From Thermoanaerobaculia bacterium (GTDB lineage: Bacteria; Acidobacteriota; Thermoanaerobaculia; Multivoradales; Multivoraceae), in assembly GCA_022826745.1 (NCBI GenBank), contig JAJDUI010000010.1, positions 124,001 to 188,000 of the forward strand: a stretch of DNA of 64,000 nt. The letters are read 5' to 3'. The notes below the pieces were generated by a model, which had not been told where the DNA came from, made no database searches, and saw only the letters and a program-made list of their open reading frames with translations. Of this stretch, positions 7,694 through 16,332 are shown piece after piece (within the stretch, counting starts at the first letter, position 1; every line of letters begins with the position of its first letter). A program made the translations under genes and the position numbers.

Positions 7694-9924
7694 CGCCGGA
7701 CGCTCCTCACGAGCCGCAGGAGACAAGGTCCTCAGAGGCGGCATCCCCGGCGGAAGGGCCCGGCTCCGCCTACGGACCGAGGCGCCGGCGCGCTCCGAAC
7801 TTCGGCCGCCGCCGGCAACTGCGCAACCGCCTGCTGAGGGCCGCCCTGCTGCTGGCGCTGGTCTCCGGCGTCGGCGGCCTGACCGCGCTGTTCCTTCAGG
7901 GAAGGGAGGAGCGTGCCGCAGCCAGACCGGATGCTGGCGCCGAAGAGACCGTCGAAGCCACTGAAGAACCGGAAGCGGTCGCCGAAACGGCCCAGCTCAG
8001 TGCGGAGGAGTTCGAGTCGACGCTCGAGCGCGAGGGGATCGAGGTGTTCCGCATCCGTGGCGCCCGGACGAGTTCCGACGACCAGGGCAACGTGAATCTC
8101 AGCCAGGTCGAGGTCGCCTATCCGCAAGGCGATGATCACTACTTCCTGCGCGCGGATCGCGCGACCTACAACGAGGAGACGAAGGCGACCGACCTCCAGG
8201 GTTCGGTTTCTCTCCAGGGAAGCAACGGCCTGACCGTGGACACCGACTGGATGGAGCTGGCGGCGGGCGGTATGGTCCTGACCGCGGCGGACGACAGCCG
8301 TTTCCGTTTCGAGGGCGTCACTGTTCAGGGCGACGACTTGCGGATGGACTTCCGCGAGGAGATTGCCCGCATGGGCGGCGGCGTTCGTCTGGTCGGCGCG
8401 GAGGAGTCCGACAGTGGCGTCGAGGCCGACCCGTCCCCGTCGCTCTCCCTGGCTGCCGAGACGCTGGAGTACCGTTGGCGCGAGGGAATCGTACGGGCGC
8501 TCGGCGGAGCCGAGATGGAGATCGGGCACTTCACGCTCGTGGCTCGCTCCTTGACCCTGCATGAGGGGGAGGCCGGTGGCCTGGCAGGGCTCGAGGCGCG
8601 AAGTGAGATCGAGTTGAGGGCTCCGCTCGAAACCACGGAACCCGACGTCGAAGGCACCGGCCGTCTGGCGGGGGAATCCACTCTCGTCCTGCGGGGTGAT
8701 GCCCTGGACGTCCGATTCGACGACGCCCAGTCTCCGAGCCGGATCGACCTGAGCGGTCCGAGCTGGGGCGGACCCGCCGTGTTGCGGATCGACTACGGAG
8801 ACGGGTCGCAGCGCCGCATCCGGGCAAGGCTCCTCGAGTTCAGTTTCCTGGAGGGCGTGCTGGCGGAGTTCTCCTCGCGCGGGAGGGTCGAGCTTCACGA
8901 GCTCGTGCCGGACAGACAACGTCCGCTCCGACAGGCATCGAGCGTCGTTGCCGCCGGACGCTTCGACGAGGAAGGTGTCCTTGTCGAACTGACGCTTGGG
9001 GGCAACGTGGAACTGACCGATCGAAGCGAAACGACGGTGTTCGCCCGGGCCGAAGAGGCGACGATCGATCCCTCGACGCAACGCGTCGACTTTCGTGGCC
9101 AGCCCGCAAAGCTGGTTCTCTCCCAGGGAGAACTCGAAGGTTCCAGGGTCCTCTTCGACCAGGGGAACGGATGTGCCGAGGCGAGTGGAGGAGTGCGCCT
9201 CACGTTCGACGGCAGCGGTGACGCCGGCGCTGGCGCACTGCCGTTCGGCGGCGTGTCTCCGTCGGAAGGAGGGGCTTCCGATGCCGGCGTCTCGGTCATC
9301 ACGGCCGGTGAAGCGCTGCTCTGCGAAGCGGGTGAGAGCCGGTTCCGCGGCGGAGTGGAGGTGCGGCGCGGCTCCGATCTCCTTGAGGCGGCCCAGTTGC
9401 GCATCACGGCGGACCGGCGCCGGATGGTCGCGAACGGTGAGGTCCGGACTGTCTGGCACTCCCAGCCGCTCGCAGAAACCGCAACCGCCGGCGAAACCGG
9501 GACGGAGGGCGCGACGGAGCGGTGGTCGATCTCCGCGGCCCGCATGAACTACGACGAAGACGGGAGAGAGCTGCGTTACAGCGGAGCGGCCGCTGCTGTT
9601 CTGGGCGAGCAGAATCTGAAGTGCGACGAACTGACGATCGAAGCGATCCCAGGCGACCAGGACTCCGCAAGGGCGGGATTCGAGGCGCAGACGCTCTTCT
9701 GCCTCGGCAGCGCTCGGCTCGACGACCCCGGTTACGGTCGCTCCGTAGAAGCGAACCGTGCCGTCTACGCCTTTACCGAGCGGCTGATCCGGTTCTCCGG
9801 CAACGTCGTGTTCCGTGGCGGTACGGACGAATTCCGGGGACCCGGCCTGAACTACTGGATCGACGAGGGCCGCTACGAAATGAGGCCGGCCGGCAGTGCG
9901 GCTGCCGGAGCCGCCGGCCCGTGA
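7690..9924 (+). CDS. LptC-LptA fusion protein for LPS export
   Basis: A 744 aa protein joining the inner-membrane LptC anchor to a long chain of OstA/LptA-like beta-jellyroll. Residues 1-45 are basic and cytoplasmic. One membrane helix (about 48-70, [20 protein letters not shown]) and an acidic linker follow. An LptC-like domain (about 95-230) contains [15 protein letters not shown] and [19 protein letters not shown]. From about 430 to the end there are several OstA-type strands, such as [19 protein letters not shown] and [14 protein letters not shown]. LptA and LptC are normally separate proteins of about 180-200 aa. lptB follows with a 4 nt overlap, which fixes the pathway. The exact domain count is an estimate. 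Confidence 0.85.
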   Translation: MTPDAPHEPQETRSSEAASPAEGPGSAYGPRRRRAPNFGRRRQLRNRLLRAALLLALVSGVGGLTALFLQGREERAAARPDAGAEETVEATEEPEAVAETAQLSAEEFESTLEREGIEVFRIRGARTSSDDQGNVNLSQVEVAYPQGDDHYFLRADRATYNEETKATDLQGSVSLQGSNGLTVDTDWMELAAGGMVLTAADDSRFRFEGVTVQGDDLRMDFREEIARMGGGVRLVGAEESDSGVEADPSPSLSLAAETLEYRWREGIVRALGGAEMEIGHFTLVARSLTLHEGEAGGLAGLEARSEIELRAPLETTEPDVEGTGRLAGESTLVLRGDALDVRFDDAQSPSRIDLSGPSWGGPAVLRIDYGDGSQRRIRARLLEFSFLEGVLAEFSSRGRVELHELVPDRQRPLRQASSVVAAGRFDEEGVLVELTLGGNVELTDRSETTVFARAEEATIDPSTQRVDFRGQPAKLVLSQGELEGSRVLFDQGNGCAEASGGVRLTFDGSGDAGAGALPFGGVSPSEGGASDAGVSVITAGEALLCEAGESRFRGGVEVRRGSDLLEAAQLRITADRRRMVANGEVRTVWHSQPLAETATAGETGTEGATERWSISAARMNYDEDGRELRYSGAAAAVLGEQNLKCDELTIEAIPGDQDSARAGFEAQTLFCLGSARLDDPGYGRSVEANRAVYAFTERLIRFSGNVVFRGGTDEFRGPGLNYWIDEGRYEMRPAGSAAAGAAGP

Positions 9925-10664
9925 CGGAGCCGTCCGCATCCCGCCACCGCATCCGCACCCAGGACGTGCGGAAGGTGTACCGGGGCAGGCCCGTCGTCCA
10001 GGACGTGTCGATCGAGGTCGCCCAGGGAGAGGTCGTCGGGTTGCTCGGGCCCAACGGCGCCGGCAAGACGACGACCTTCTACATCGTCGTCGGCCTGACC
10101 CGACCGGACCGGGGCCGGGTCTTCTTCGACGACACCGAGATTACCGACCTGCCCATGTACCTCCGGGCGCAGCAGGGCATCAGCTATCTCCCGCAGGAGC
10201 CATCCGTGTTCCGGCGACTGTCGGTCGAAGGCAACCTCCGCGCCGTGTTCGAGACCCTCGGTCTCCGCCGCGCCGAGCAGCGGCGCCGGATGAACCAGTT
10301 GATCGCCGACTTCGATCTCGTCGCGGTGCGGCGCTCAAGGGGGAATCAGCTTTCCGGCGGCGAACGGCGTCGCCTGGAGATCGCCCGCGCGCTGGCGATC
10401 GGCCCCAGCTTCATCCTTCTCGACGAGCCGTTCGCCGGAATCGATCCGATCGCCGTTCTCGACATCCAGGCGATCGTGCGTCAACTTCGGGACATGGGCA
10501 TCGGGGTCCTGATCACCGACCACAACGTCCGCGAGACCCTCAGAATCACCGACCGCGCCTACATCATCAACGACGGCAGGATCCTTCGCACCGGCACTCC
10601 GGCGGAGTTGTCGGCGGATGAAACGGTCCGCAAGATCTACCTCGGCGCCGAGTTCAGTCTCTGA
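9921..10664 (+). CDS. lptB: LPS export ABC transporter ATP-binding protein LptB
   Basis: LptB (247 aa) powers LPS extraction together with LptF/LptG. The GTG start overlaps the previous stop (GTGA). Walker A is [14 protein letters not shown] near residue 40, the signature is QLSGGERRR near 141, Walker B is [16 protein letters not shown] near 164 and the switch histidine lies in [10 protein letters not shown] near 198. The FAGIDPIAV and DHNVRETL wording is diagnostic of LptB among ABC ATPases. Its permease partner is the lptF-lptG fusion at 19307-21748. Confidence 0.97.
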   Translation: MTEPSASRHRIRTQDVRKVYRGRPVVQDVSIEVAQGEVVGLLGPNGAGKTTTFYIVVGLTRPDRGRVFFDDTEITDLPMYLRAQQGISYLPQEPSVFRRLSVEGNLRAVFETLGLRRAEQRRRMNQLIADFDLVAVRRSRGNQLSGGERRRLEIARALAIGPSFILLDEPFAGIDPIAVLDIQAIVRQLRDMGIGVLITDHNVRETLRITDRAYIINDGRILRTGTPAELSADETVRKIYLGAEFSL

Positions 10665-10700
10665 GGGCCGGCGCCTGCCGCGGTGGTGATACCGTCGGGT

Positions 10701-10716
10701 TGGCATTACTCTTGCT
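10701..10716 (+). promoter_or_regulatory. Sigma54-type -24/-12 promoter upstream of rpoN
   Basis: TGGCATTACTCTTGCT matches the sigma54 consensus TGGCAC-N5-TTGCW at every key base and with the exact GG-to-GC spacing. The predicted start is near 10727, leaving a leader of about 113 nt before rpoN. This would place the sigma54 gene under its own control. It is a motif match only; no enhancer-binding protein site was identified. Confidence 0.65.
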
Positions 10717-10839
10717 GGGATGGACACGCCGGCACACAGTTGCGGCAGAGCGGAGGAACGAGCCGTTCGTCGCAGCTCGACACGACCGATCCCCGGAAGA
10801 CTCCACCGCCCCAGGGACCGCCCCATTCGGTAAGCGATC

Positions 10840-12426
10840 ATGGTGCTCCAACAGAGGCTCTCGCTCAAGCTGGCCCAGCGGCTGGTGATGACGCCGTCCC
10901 TGCAGCAGGCGATCAAGTTGCTGCAGATGACGCGGCTGGAGCTCCAGGGCGTCCTCAACCAGGAAATGGTGGAGAACCCGATGCTCGAGGATGTCGGGGA
11001 CCAGGAAGATCCCGAAGACGCAGAGGAACAGGGCCCGGAAGAAGAGCCGTCGATGCTGGACATCGATCTCGACGCCTACTTCAACGACTACCTGGGGTCC
11101 GAGTCGACCGCCCCGAACACCTTCGAGACGAGAGAAGCTGTTCCCTTCGAGAACAGCATCAGCCGGGATCCGGACCTCTACGATCACCTGCTCTGGCAGT
11201 TGCGGTTCTCCGATGCGAAGCCGCCGCTACGGGACATCGCGGAACTGGTGATCGGCAACCTGGATGCGGACGGGTTCCTCCGTGCCTCGATCGAGGAACT
11301 CCAGCTCCTCGGTGCCCGACCCGCCGAGGTCGAGCGCTACCGGGCGGAGGTCACGATTGCCCGGGAGATGGCCGAGGCCTTCTCCGCCAACCACTCCGGA
11401 AACGGAAACGCCGTCGCGGCACCGGGGGACGATGGGACGGAACCCGGACCGGATCCCGTGCCGGCACCCGGACCGGATCCCGTGCCGGTACCGGGATACC
11501 CGGCCGAGTACGTGAACCGCGCACTGGACCTGGTACGGACCTTCGATCCTCCGGGGATCGCCTGGGGCACGCTGCCCGAGTGCCTGCTGGCTCAACTCGA
11601 GGCCCGGGGCGAAACCGGGAGCCTGGCGTATCGCATCGTCGATGAGTGCTGGGAACTGCTGGCGCGGCGCCAGTTTCGCCTCATCGCGCGACGGCTCCGT
11701 ACGCCTCTGCCGGCCCTTGAGGGGCCCGTGGAGGCGATCAAGGCCCTCGAGACCCGTCCGGGCCGGCTCTTCTCACACGAGCGCACCGAGTACGTCGAGC
11801 CGGACGTCGTCGCCGTGAAGACGGGAGGGGAGTGGGCGATCCAGTTGAACGACGACGGCCTGCCGAAGCTGCGCATCAGCCGGGCGTACCGGACGATGCT
11901 GCAGCGCATGCAGCGCGAGGAAGGCGAGGCCGAGGCCCGCGAGTTCCTGAAGGACAAGATGCGTTCCGCCATGTGGCTGATGAAGAGCCTGGATCAGCGG
12001 CAGAGAACGATCTACAAGGTGGCGGAGTCGATCCTGCGACAGCAGCGTGGTTTCTTCGATCACGGCATCGACGAACTACGCCCCATGGTCCTGCGCGATG
12101 TCGCCGACGACATAGGAATGCACGAGTCGACGGTCAGTCGCGTCGTCTCGAACAAGTACATCCATACGCCGCGGGGTCTGTACCCGATGAAGTTCTTCTT
12201 CCACAGCGGCATCGACAGCGACCAGGGAAGGGAGATCTCCTCCTTGACGGTCAAGCGGAAGCTCCGGCACATGATCGGCGACGAGGACGGCCGCAGACCG
12301 CTCTCCGACTCGGCCTTGACGCGACAACTCCAGCGGGAGGGGATTAACATCGCCCGGCGCACAGTCGCCAAATACCGGGATGAACTCGGTATTCCGTCAT
12401 CGAACGACCGCAAGCAGATTTTCTGA
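10840..12426 (+). CDS. rpoN: RNA polymerase sigma54 factor RpoN
   Basis: RpoN (528 aa) directs transcription from -24/-12 promoters with enhancer-binding ATPases. The Q/L-rich region I is clear at the N-terminus (QQRLSLKLAQRLVMTPSLQQ), followed by an acidic region II (about 50-90). The core-binding region includes YVNRALDLVRTFDPPGI near 226. The RpoN box is near the C-terminus (ARRTVAKYRDELGI, about 504). An unusual proline-rich linker of two 8-residue repeats (about 202-217) is inserted before the core-binding motif. The gene heads the ptsN-rapZ-EIIA-HPr-EI cluster, as in many proteobacteria, but without the hibernation-factor gene (hpf) usually found next to it. Confidence 0.96.
   Translation: MVLQQRLSLKLAQRLVMTPSLQQAIKLLQMTRLELQGVLNQEMVENPMLEDVGDQEDPEDAEEQGPEEEPSMLDIDLDAYFNDYLGSESTAPNTFETREAVPFENSISRDPDLYDHLLWQLRFSDAKPPLRDIAELVIGNLDADGFLRASIEELQLLGARPAEVERYRAEVTIAREMAEAFSANHSGNGNAVAAPGDDGTEPGPDPVPAPGPDPVPVPGYPAEYVNRALDLVRTFDPPGIAWGTLPECLLAQLEARGETGSLAYRIVDECWELLARRQFRLIARRLRTPLPALEGPVEAIKALETRPGRLFSHERTEYVEPDVVAVKTGGEWAIQLNDDGLPKLRISRAYRTMLQRMQREEGEAEAREFLKDKMRSAMWLMKSLDQRQRTIYKVAESILRQQRGFFDHGIDELRPMVLRDVADDIGMHESTVSRVVSNKYIHTPRGLYPMKFFFHSGIDSDQGREISSLTVKRKLRHMIGDEDGRRPLSDSALTRQLQREGINIARRTVAKYRDELGIPSSNDRKQIF
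11442..11488 (+). repeat. Two 24 bp tandem repeats inside rpoN
   Basis: ACCCGGACCGGATCCCGTG plus CCGG occurs twice with a 24 bp period (11442-11464 and 11466-11488). It encodes PGPDPVP-type octads in the RpoN linker. The period is a multiple of three, so copy-number changes would keep the frame. Confidence 0.8.
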
Positions 12427-12456
12427 GACGAGCTGAGAGGGAACCGCGGAGCGACG

Positions 12457-12912
12457 ATGGATCTTGCAAGCCTGGCGAAGCCGCAACTCATCTTCCCGGA
12501 CTTCGAGGCCAAGAACCGGGACGGTGCCCTGCGCGCCCTGACCGAGCGTATCTGCCGGATACTCGGACTGGCGGATCCGGACGTCGTCCTGGCGGCGCTG
12601 CGCGAGCGGGAAGAATTGGGCTCCACCGCGCTCGGAGACGGCCTGGCCGTGCCCCACGGACGGATCCGTGGCCTGCGGGACATCGTGCTGGCGGTCGCGG
12701 TCTCGCGGCGGGGCGTGGACTATGGCGCCGAGGACGGCCGGCCGGTGCGGGTCTTCTTCGTCCTGCTCTCGCCTCAGGAGAGCGCCGGCCGCCATCTCAA
12801 GGCGCTTGCGGCCGTGTCGGAGTGGATGAACCGCGGCGGCCGGGAGCGCCTGCTCAAGGCGAGAAAGCCGCAGGAGATCTACGAGCTGCTGTGCGCCAAC
12901 GGGCGTGTCTGA
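12457..12912 (+). CDS. ptsN: Nitrogen-PTS EIIA protein PtsN
   Basis: A 151 aa PTS EIIA type-2 domain that accepts phosphate on a histidine and acts in regulation rather than sugar uptake. The active-site His67 sits in GLAVPHGRI. The fold is complete, with ALRALTERI, GSTALGDG and VRVFFVLLSPQESAGRHLKALA. It lies 30 bp after rpoN and overlaps rapZ by 8 nt. Neighbouring HPr and enzyme I supply a complete phosphorylation path to it. Confidence 0.94.
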   Translation: MDLASLAKPQLIFPDFEAKNRDGALRALTERICRILGLADPDVVLAALREREELGSTALGDGLAVPHGRIRGLRDIVLAVAVSRRGVDYGAEDGRPVRVFFVLLSPQESAGRHLKALAAVSEWMNRGGRERLLKARKPQEIYELLCANGRV

Positions 12913-13801
12913 GTTGCCGGTTCGCCTGTTCGTCATCACGGGGCTTTCCGGCTCGGGCAAGAGCACGGTGGCCCGCTGCTTCGAGGATCTGGGCTATCAC
13001 TGCATCGACAACCTGCCGCTGCCCCTGCTGCGCCACCTGGTCCGGGAACCGGCAGCCGCCGCACCCTCCTTCGATGCGATCGCCCTGGTCACGGATGTTC
13101 GCACGCCCGGTCTGGCCGAGGAGCTGCCCCGACTCCTGGACGAGGCGGATCCGGCGGTAGTCGAACCGGTACTGCTGTTCCTCGACAGCTCCGACGGCGT
13201 CCTCGTCCGGCGCTACTCGGAGACGCGGCGGCGTCATCCCCTGACGACGGCGGGGGAGCGGGTCATCGACGGCATTCGCCGGGAGCGCCAGCAACTCGCC
13301 GAGCTGCGGGGTAGAGCTTCCCGGGTTCTCGACACGACGGATTCGACCATTCACGAACTTCGAGCCCTCATCTACAACGAGTTCGCCGCCAGCGACGCCG
13401 GCGGACTGACGGTCAACATCGTCAGTTTCGGCTTCAAGTTCGGCGTTCCTTCAGGCGCCGACCTGATGTTCGACGTCCGATTCCTGCCGAACCCGTACTT
13501 CGTAGCGGAGTTGCGGGAGAAGCCCGGCACGGACGCGGAAGTCCAGCGCTTCCTGCATGGACACACAGCGTTCGGCGAACTCGTCGGTCGCCTCGAGGAT
13601 CTCCTCGCCTACCTCCTGCCCAGGTTTCGCGACGAGAAGCGGAGCTACCTGACGGTCGGGATCGGCTGCACGGGCGGCCGGCACCGCTCGGTCGCGGTCT
13701 CCGAAGCCGTGGCCGATCGTCTCGCGGCAGGTTCCTGGCAGATCCGCCTGCAGCATCGCGACGTCGAGCGGCACCGGACAGCCGCCATCGCCGACCCATG
13801 A
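12905..13801 (+). CDS. rapZ: RNase adapter / nucleotide-binding protein RapZ
   Basis: RapZ-family protein (298 aa, GTG start). The Walker A motif is ITGLSGSGKST (about residues 11-21). The family DNLP signature follows (CIDNLPLPLLRHL), and the C-terminal domain has NIVSFGFKFGVP, DVRFLPNPYF and IGCTGGRHRSVAVSE. In E. coli RapZ guides RNase E to the small RNA GlmZ and so controls amino-sugar synthesis. Whether that RNA role holds here is unknown. Its placement between ptsN and the EIIA/HPr genes is widely conserved and suggests PTS-linked control. Confidence 0.94.
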   Translation: MSELPVRLFVITGLSGSGKSTVARCFEDLGYHCIDNLPLPLLRHLVREPAAAAPSFDAIALVTDVRTPGLAEELPRLLDEADPAVVEPVLLFLDSSDGVLVRRYSETRRRHPLTTAGERVIDGIRRERQQLAELRGRASRVLDTTDSTIHELRALIYNEFAASDAGGLTVNIVSFGFKFGVPSGADLMFDVRFLPNPYFVAELREKPGTDAEVQRFLHGHTAFGELVGRLEDLLAYLLPRFRDEKRSYLTVGIGCTGGRHRSVAVSEAVADRLAAGSWQIRLQHRDVERHRTAAIADP

Positions 13802-14229
13802 CAGTCCCGGTCCTCATCGTCTCGCACGGCGGCCTGGCCCGCGAGTTGCTCGCATCCGCGAAGGCGATTGCCGGCCATCACTCGAGTGCCGGCAACGCGC
13901 CGATTCACGCGCTCTGCGTCGACTGGCGCGCCGGCCGGGAGCAAGCGGCCAGCCTGATCGAAGCCAGGATCCGCCAACTCGACCAGGAGCATGGTTCCGG
14001 CGTGCTGATCCTGACCGAGATGTATGGCGACACTCCCTGCAACAGCGCCCTGCGGGCCGCCGGAGTGGCCAGGGCCGCAGTGGTCACCGGCGTCAACCTG
14101 CCGATGGTGCTCAGCCTGTGCTGCGGCGCTCCCGATCTCGACCTTCCGGATCTTGCGGACTGGACCTGGAGCAACGGCCGCAAGAGCATCCAGCTGGCGG
14201 CGACCGGTCTGGCGCGGCCTGCCAGATGA
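13798..14229 (+). CDS. Mannose-family PTS EIIA domain protein
   Basis: A 143 aa single-domain EIIA of the mannose/fructose family. The phosphorylatable His10 is in VSHGGLARELL, and the family motif LTEMYGDTPCNSA is present (about residues 75-88). There is no EIIB, EIIC or EIID gene in the window, so sugar transport is not indicated and a regulatory output is more likely. It overlaps rapZ by 4 nt and HPr by 4 nt. Confidence 0.92.
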   Translation: MTVPVLIVSHGGLARELLASAKAIAGHHSSAGNAPIHALCVDWRAGREQAASLIEARIRQLDQEHGSGVLILTEMYGDTPCNSALRAAGVARAAVVTGVNLPMVLSLCCGAPDLDLPDLADWTWSNGRKSIQLAATGLARPAR

Positions 14230-14495
14230 GAGAACGCGTCGTCGAGGTCGTCAACGAGCTGGGGCTTCACGCCCGGGCCGCGGCCCGGCTCGTGCAAACG
14301 GCGAACCAGTTCCAGTCGAGCGTGGTGCTGCGTGCCAACGGCCGTGAGACCGAGGCGAAGAGCATTCTCGGCGTCCTGCTGCTCGGCGCGGGGCACGGTG
14401 CCAGGCTTACCGTCCGCTGCCGCGGCGAGGACGAGCAGGCCGCCATGGACGCCCTTTGCGATCTGATCCGGGCCCGCTTCGGGGAGGAGGCTTGA
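14226..14495 (+). CDS. Phosphocarrier protein HPr
   Basis: HPr-type phosphocarrier of 89 aa. The enzyme I-dependent His15 is in LGLHARAAARLVQ. A serine aligned with Ser46 is present in AKSILGVLLLGAGHG, but no HPr kinase gene was seen nearby. The ATG at 14226 overlaps the preceding stop. Longer frames run into the upstream gene and are not needed. It would pass phosphate from enzyme I to the two EIIA proteins of the cluster. Confidence 0.93.
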   Translation: MRERVVEVVNELGLHARAAARLVQTANQFQSSVVLRANGRETEAKSILGVLLLGAGHGARLTVRCRGEDEQAAMDALCDLIRARFGEEA

Positions 14496-16264
14496 ACCGG
14501 CCGTCCGGCAGCCCTCCGACCGTCCAGGAGACGCTGCAGGGAGCGGCCGCCGCCCCGGGCGTCGCGATCGGGCCGGCCGTGTGTCTTCGCGGCCACGGTG
14601 TCCAGGTCCTGCGCGTGCCGGTCCGCAGCCACGACCTGGACCGGGAGGTTGAACGCTTCCGCGCCGCCGTGAGGGCCGTCGAGGTCGAGCTGGAGGCCAC
14701 CGAAAGCCGGATAGCGGAAACGTTCGGCAGCGATCTGGCGTCCATCTTCCATGCCCATTCGGTGATCCTGCGAGACTCCTCCTTTGCGCGCAGGATCGAC
14801 CAGACGATTCGGGAAGATCGAGTCAACGCCGAGTGGGCGGTACAGGCGGTAGCCGACGACCTCGGCGAGAAGTTCGCACAGGTCAAGAGCCAGCATCTGC
14901 GCGAGCGCGGTGAGGATCTTCGCGACGTCACCCGGTACCTTCTGCGCGCCCTGGCCGGCAAGAAGAGCAGCCCCGGCGTCGGCGTTGATTTCGACCGTAG
15001 CGTCGTCGTCGTCAGCCACGAACTGACGCCGGACGAGGTCCTGCGCCTGGGCCGTCGCGGCGCCGTGGGCTTCGCGATCGAGGTCGGAGGCGCCAACTCC
15101 CACACGGCGATCGTCGCCCGCGCACTGGACGTTCCCCTGGTCACCGGCATCGTGGACATCACGAACCGCGTTGCCGATGACGATCCGGTGATCGTCGACG
15201 GGGAAGAAGGACGTTTCACGCTGCACCCGACGCCTGAGACCCTCGAGCTCTACGGGGTCCTTCAGCGCCGCCGCCGGCAGAAGGAAGAGGTCCTCACGAC
15301 GGCAGCGAGAAAACTGCCGGCACGAAGCCGCGACGGCGTCGGAGTCGAACTGCTCGCCAACGTGGAGATTCCCGAGGAGTTCGAGGACGTGCAGCGCTTC
15401 GGTGCGGCCGGCGTCGGTCTCTACAGGAGCGAGTTCCTCTACCTCGAGAAGAGTCCGGATCTACCCACGGAGGAGGAGTACCTGGCCGTCGTCAGGGGGC
15501 TCCTCGAAGCTCTGGCGCCCCGGCCGGTCGTCGTCCGTACGCTCGACCTGGGCGGAAGCAAGACCGCTCGCGGCCTTGACGAGCTGGAGGAGGAGAACCC
15601 GGTCCTCGGTCTGCGCGGCATCCGGCTGACTCTGGCTCGCACCGACATCTTCCGCAGCCAGTTGCGTGCCCTGTTTCGCGCGGCTGCTTTCGGCAACCTG
15701 CGCATCATGGTCCCGATGGTGACGGCGGTGGAGGAGATCCGGGCGCTGCGCAGCCTCTGTGCGGAAATCTGCTCGGAGCTGACGGCGGAAGGAATCGACC
15801 ACCGGCGGGACGTCGAGATCGGCGCCATGGTGGAGGTGCCGGCGACGGTTCTGATCGCCCGTCAACTCGCCGCCGAGGTGGACTTCCTGTCGATCGGCAC
15901 GAACGACCTGATCCAGTACGCGCTGGCGGTCGACCGGACGAACGAGCAGGTGACCAGCCTCTACCAGCCCTTGCATCCTGCCGTTCTGAGCATGATCCAG
16001 ATCGTCGTCGAGGCTGGTCGGCGCCAGAGGGTGCCGGTGGCGCTCTGCGGCGAAATGGCCGCCAGCCCCGAGTGCGTGCCCTTGCTGCTTGGCCTGGGCC
16101 TGCGTGAACTCTCGATGAGTCCGCGGAACATTCCGCTGGCCAAGGAGGTCGTCCGCACGGTGGACGTCGGCGACGCGGAGGAGCTCGCCAGACGCTGTGT
16201 CGCCGCTTCGACCGCCGGCGAAGTGCGGGAACTTCTCGCCGGGGCTCACGCGTCCGCGGTCTAG
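14492..16264 (+). CDS. ptsI: PTS enzyme I (PEP-protein phosphotransferase)
   Basis: Enzyme I (590 aa) moves phosphate from PEP to HPr. The catalytic histidine is in GGANSHTAIVARALDV near residue 203. The C-terminal PEP-binding barrel has GLYRSEFLYL, VVRTLDLGGSK and FLSIGTNDLIQYALAVDR. I chose a TTG start that overlaps the HPr stop (TTGA) behind GGGGAGGAGG; an ATG at 14456 inside HPr would add 12 residues. There is no GAF domain, so this is not the PtsP form. The length fits classic enzyme I. Confidence 0.93.
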   Translation: MNRPSGSPPTVQETLQGAAAAPGVAIGPAVCLRGHGVQVLRVPVRSHDLDREVERFRAAVRAVEVELEATESRIAETFGSDLASIFHAHSVILRDSSFARRIDQTIREDRVNAEWAVQAVADDLGEKFAQVKSQHLRERGEDLRDVTRYLLRALAGKKSSPGVGVDFDRSVVVVSHELTPDEVLRLGRRGAVGFAIEVGGANSHTAIVARALDVPLVTGIVDITNRVADDDPVIVDGEEGRFTLHPTPETLELYGVLQRRRRQKEEVLTTAARKLPARSRDGVGVELLANVEIPEEFEDVQRFGAAGVGLYRSEFLYLEKSPDLPTEEEYLAVVRGLLEALAPRPVVVRTLDLGGSKTARGLDELEEENPVLGLRGIRLTLARTDIFRSQLRALFRAAAFGNLRIMVPMVTAVEEIRALRSLCAEICSELTAEGIDHRRDVEIGAMVEVPATVLIARQLAAEVDFLSIGTNDLIQYALAVDRTNEQVTSLYQPLHPAVLSMIQIVVEAGRRQRVPVALCGEMAASPECVPLLLGLGLRELSMSPRNIPLAKEVVRTVDVGDAEELARRCVAASTAGEVRELLAGAHASAV

Positions 16265-16332
16265 GGGGCGGCGCGGTCCCGGGGACCCGCGGGCCGCCGG
16301 CTTCCGGCTGCGGGAGTAGTAATCTCCGCGCC

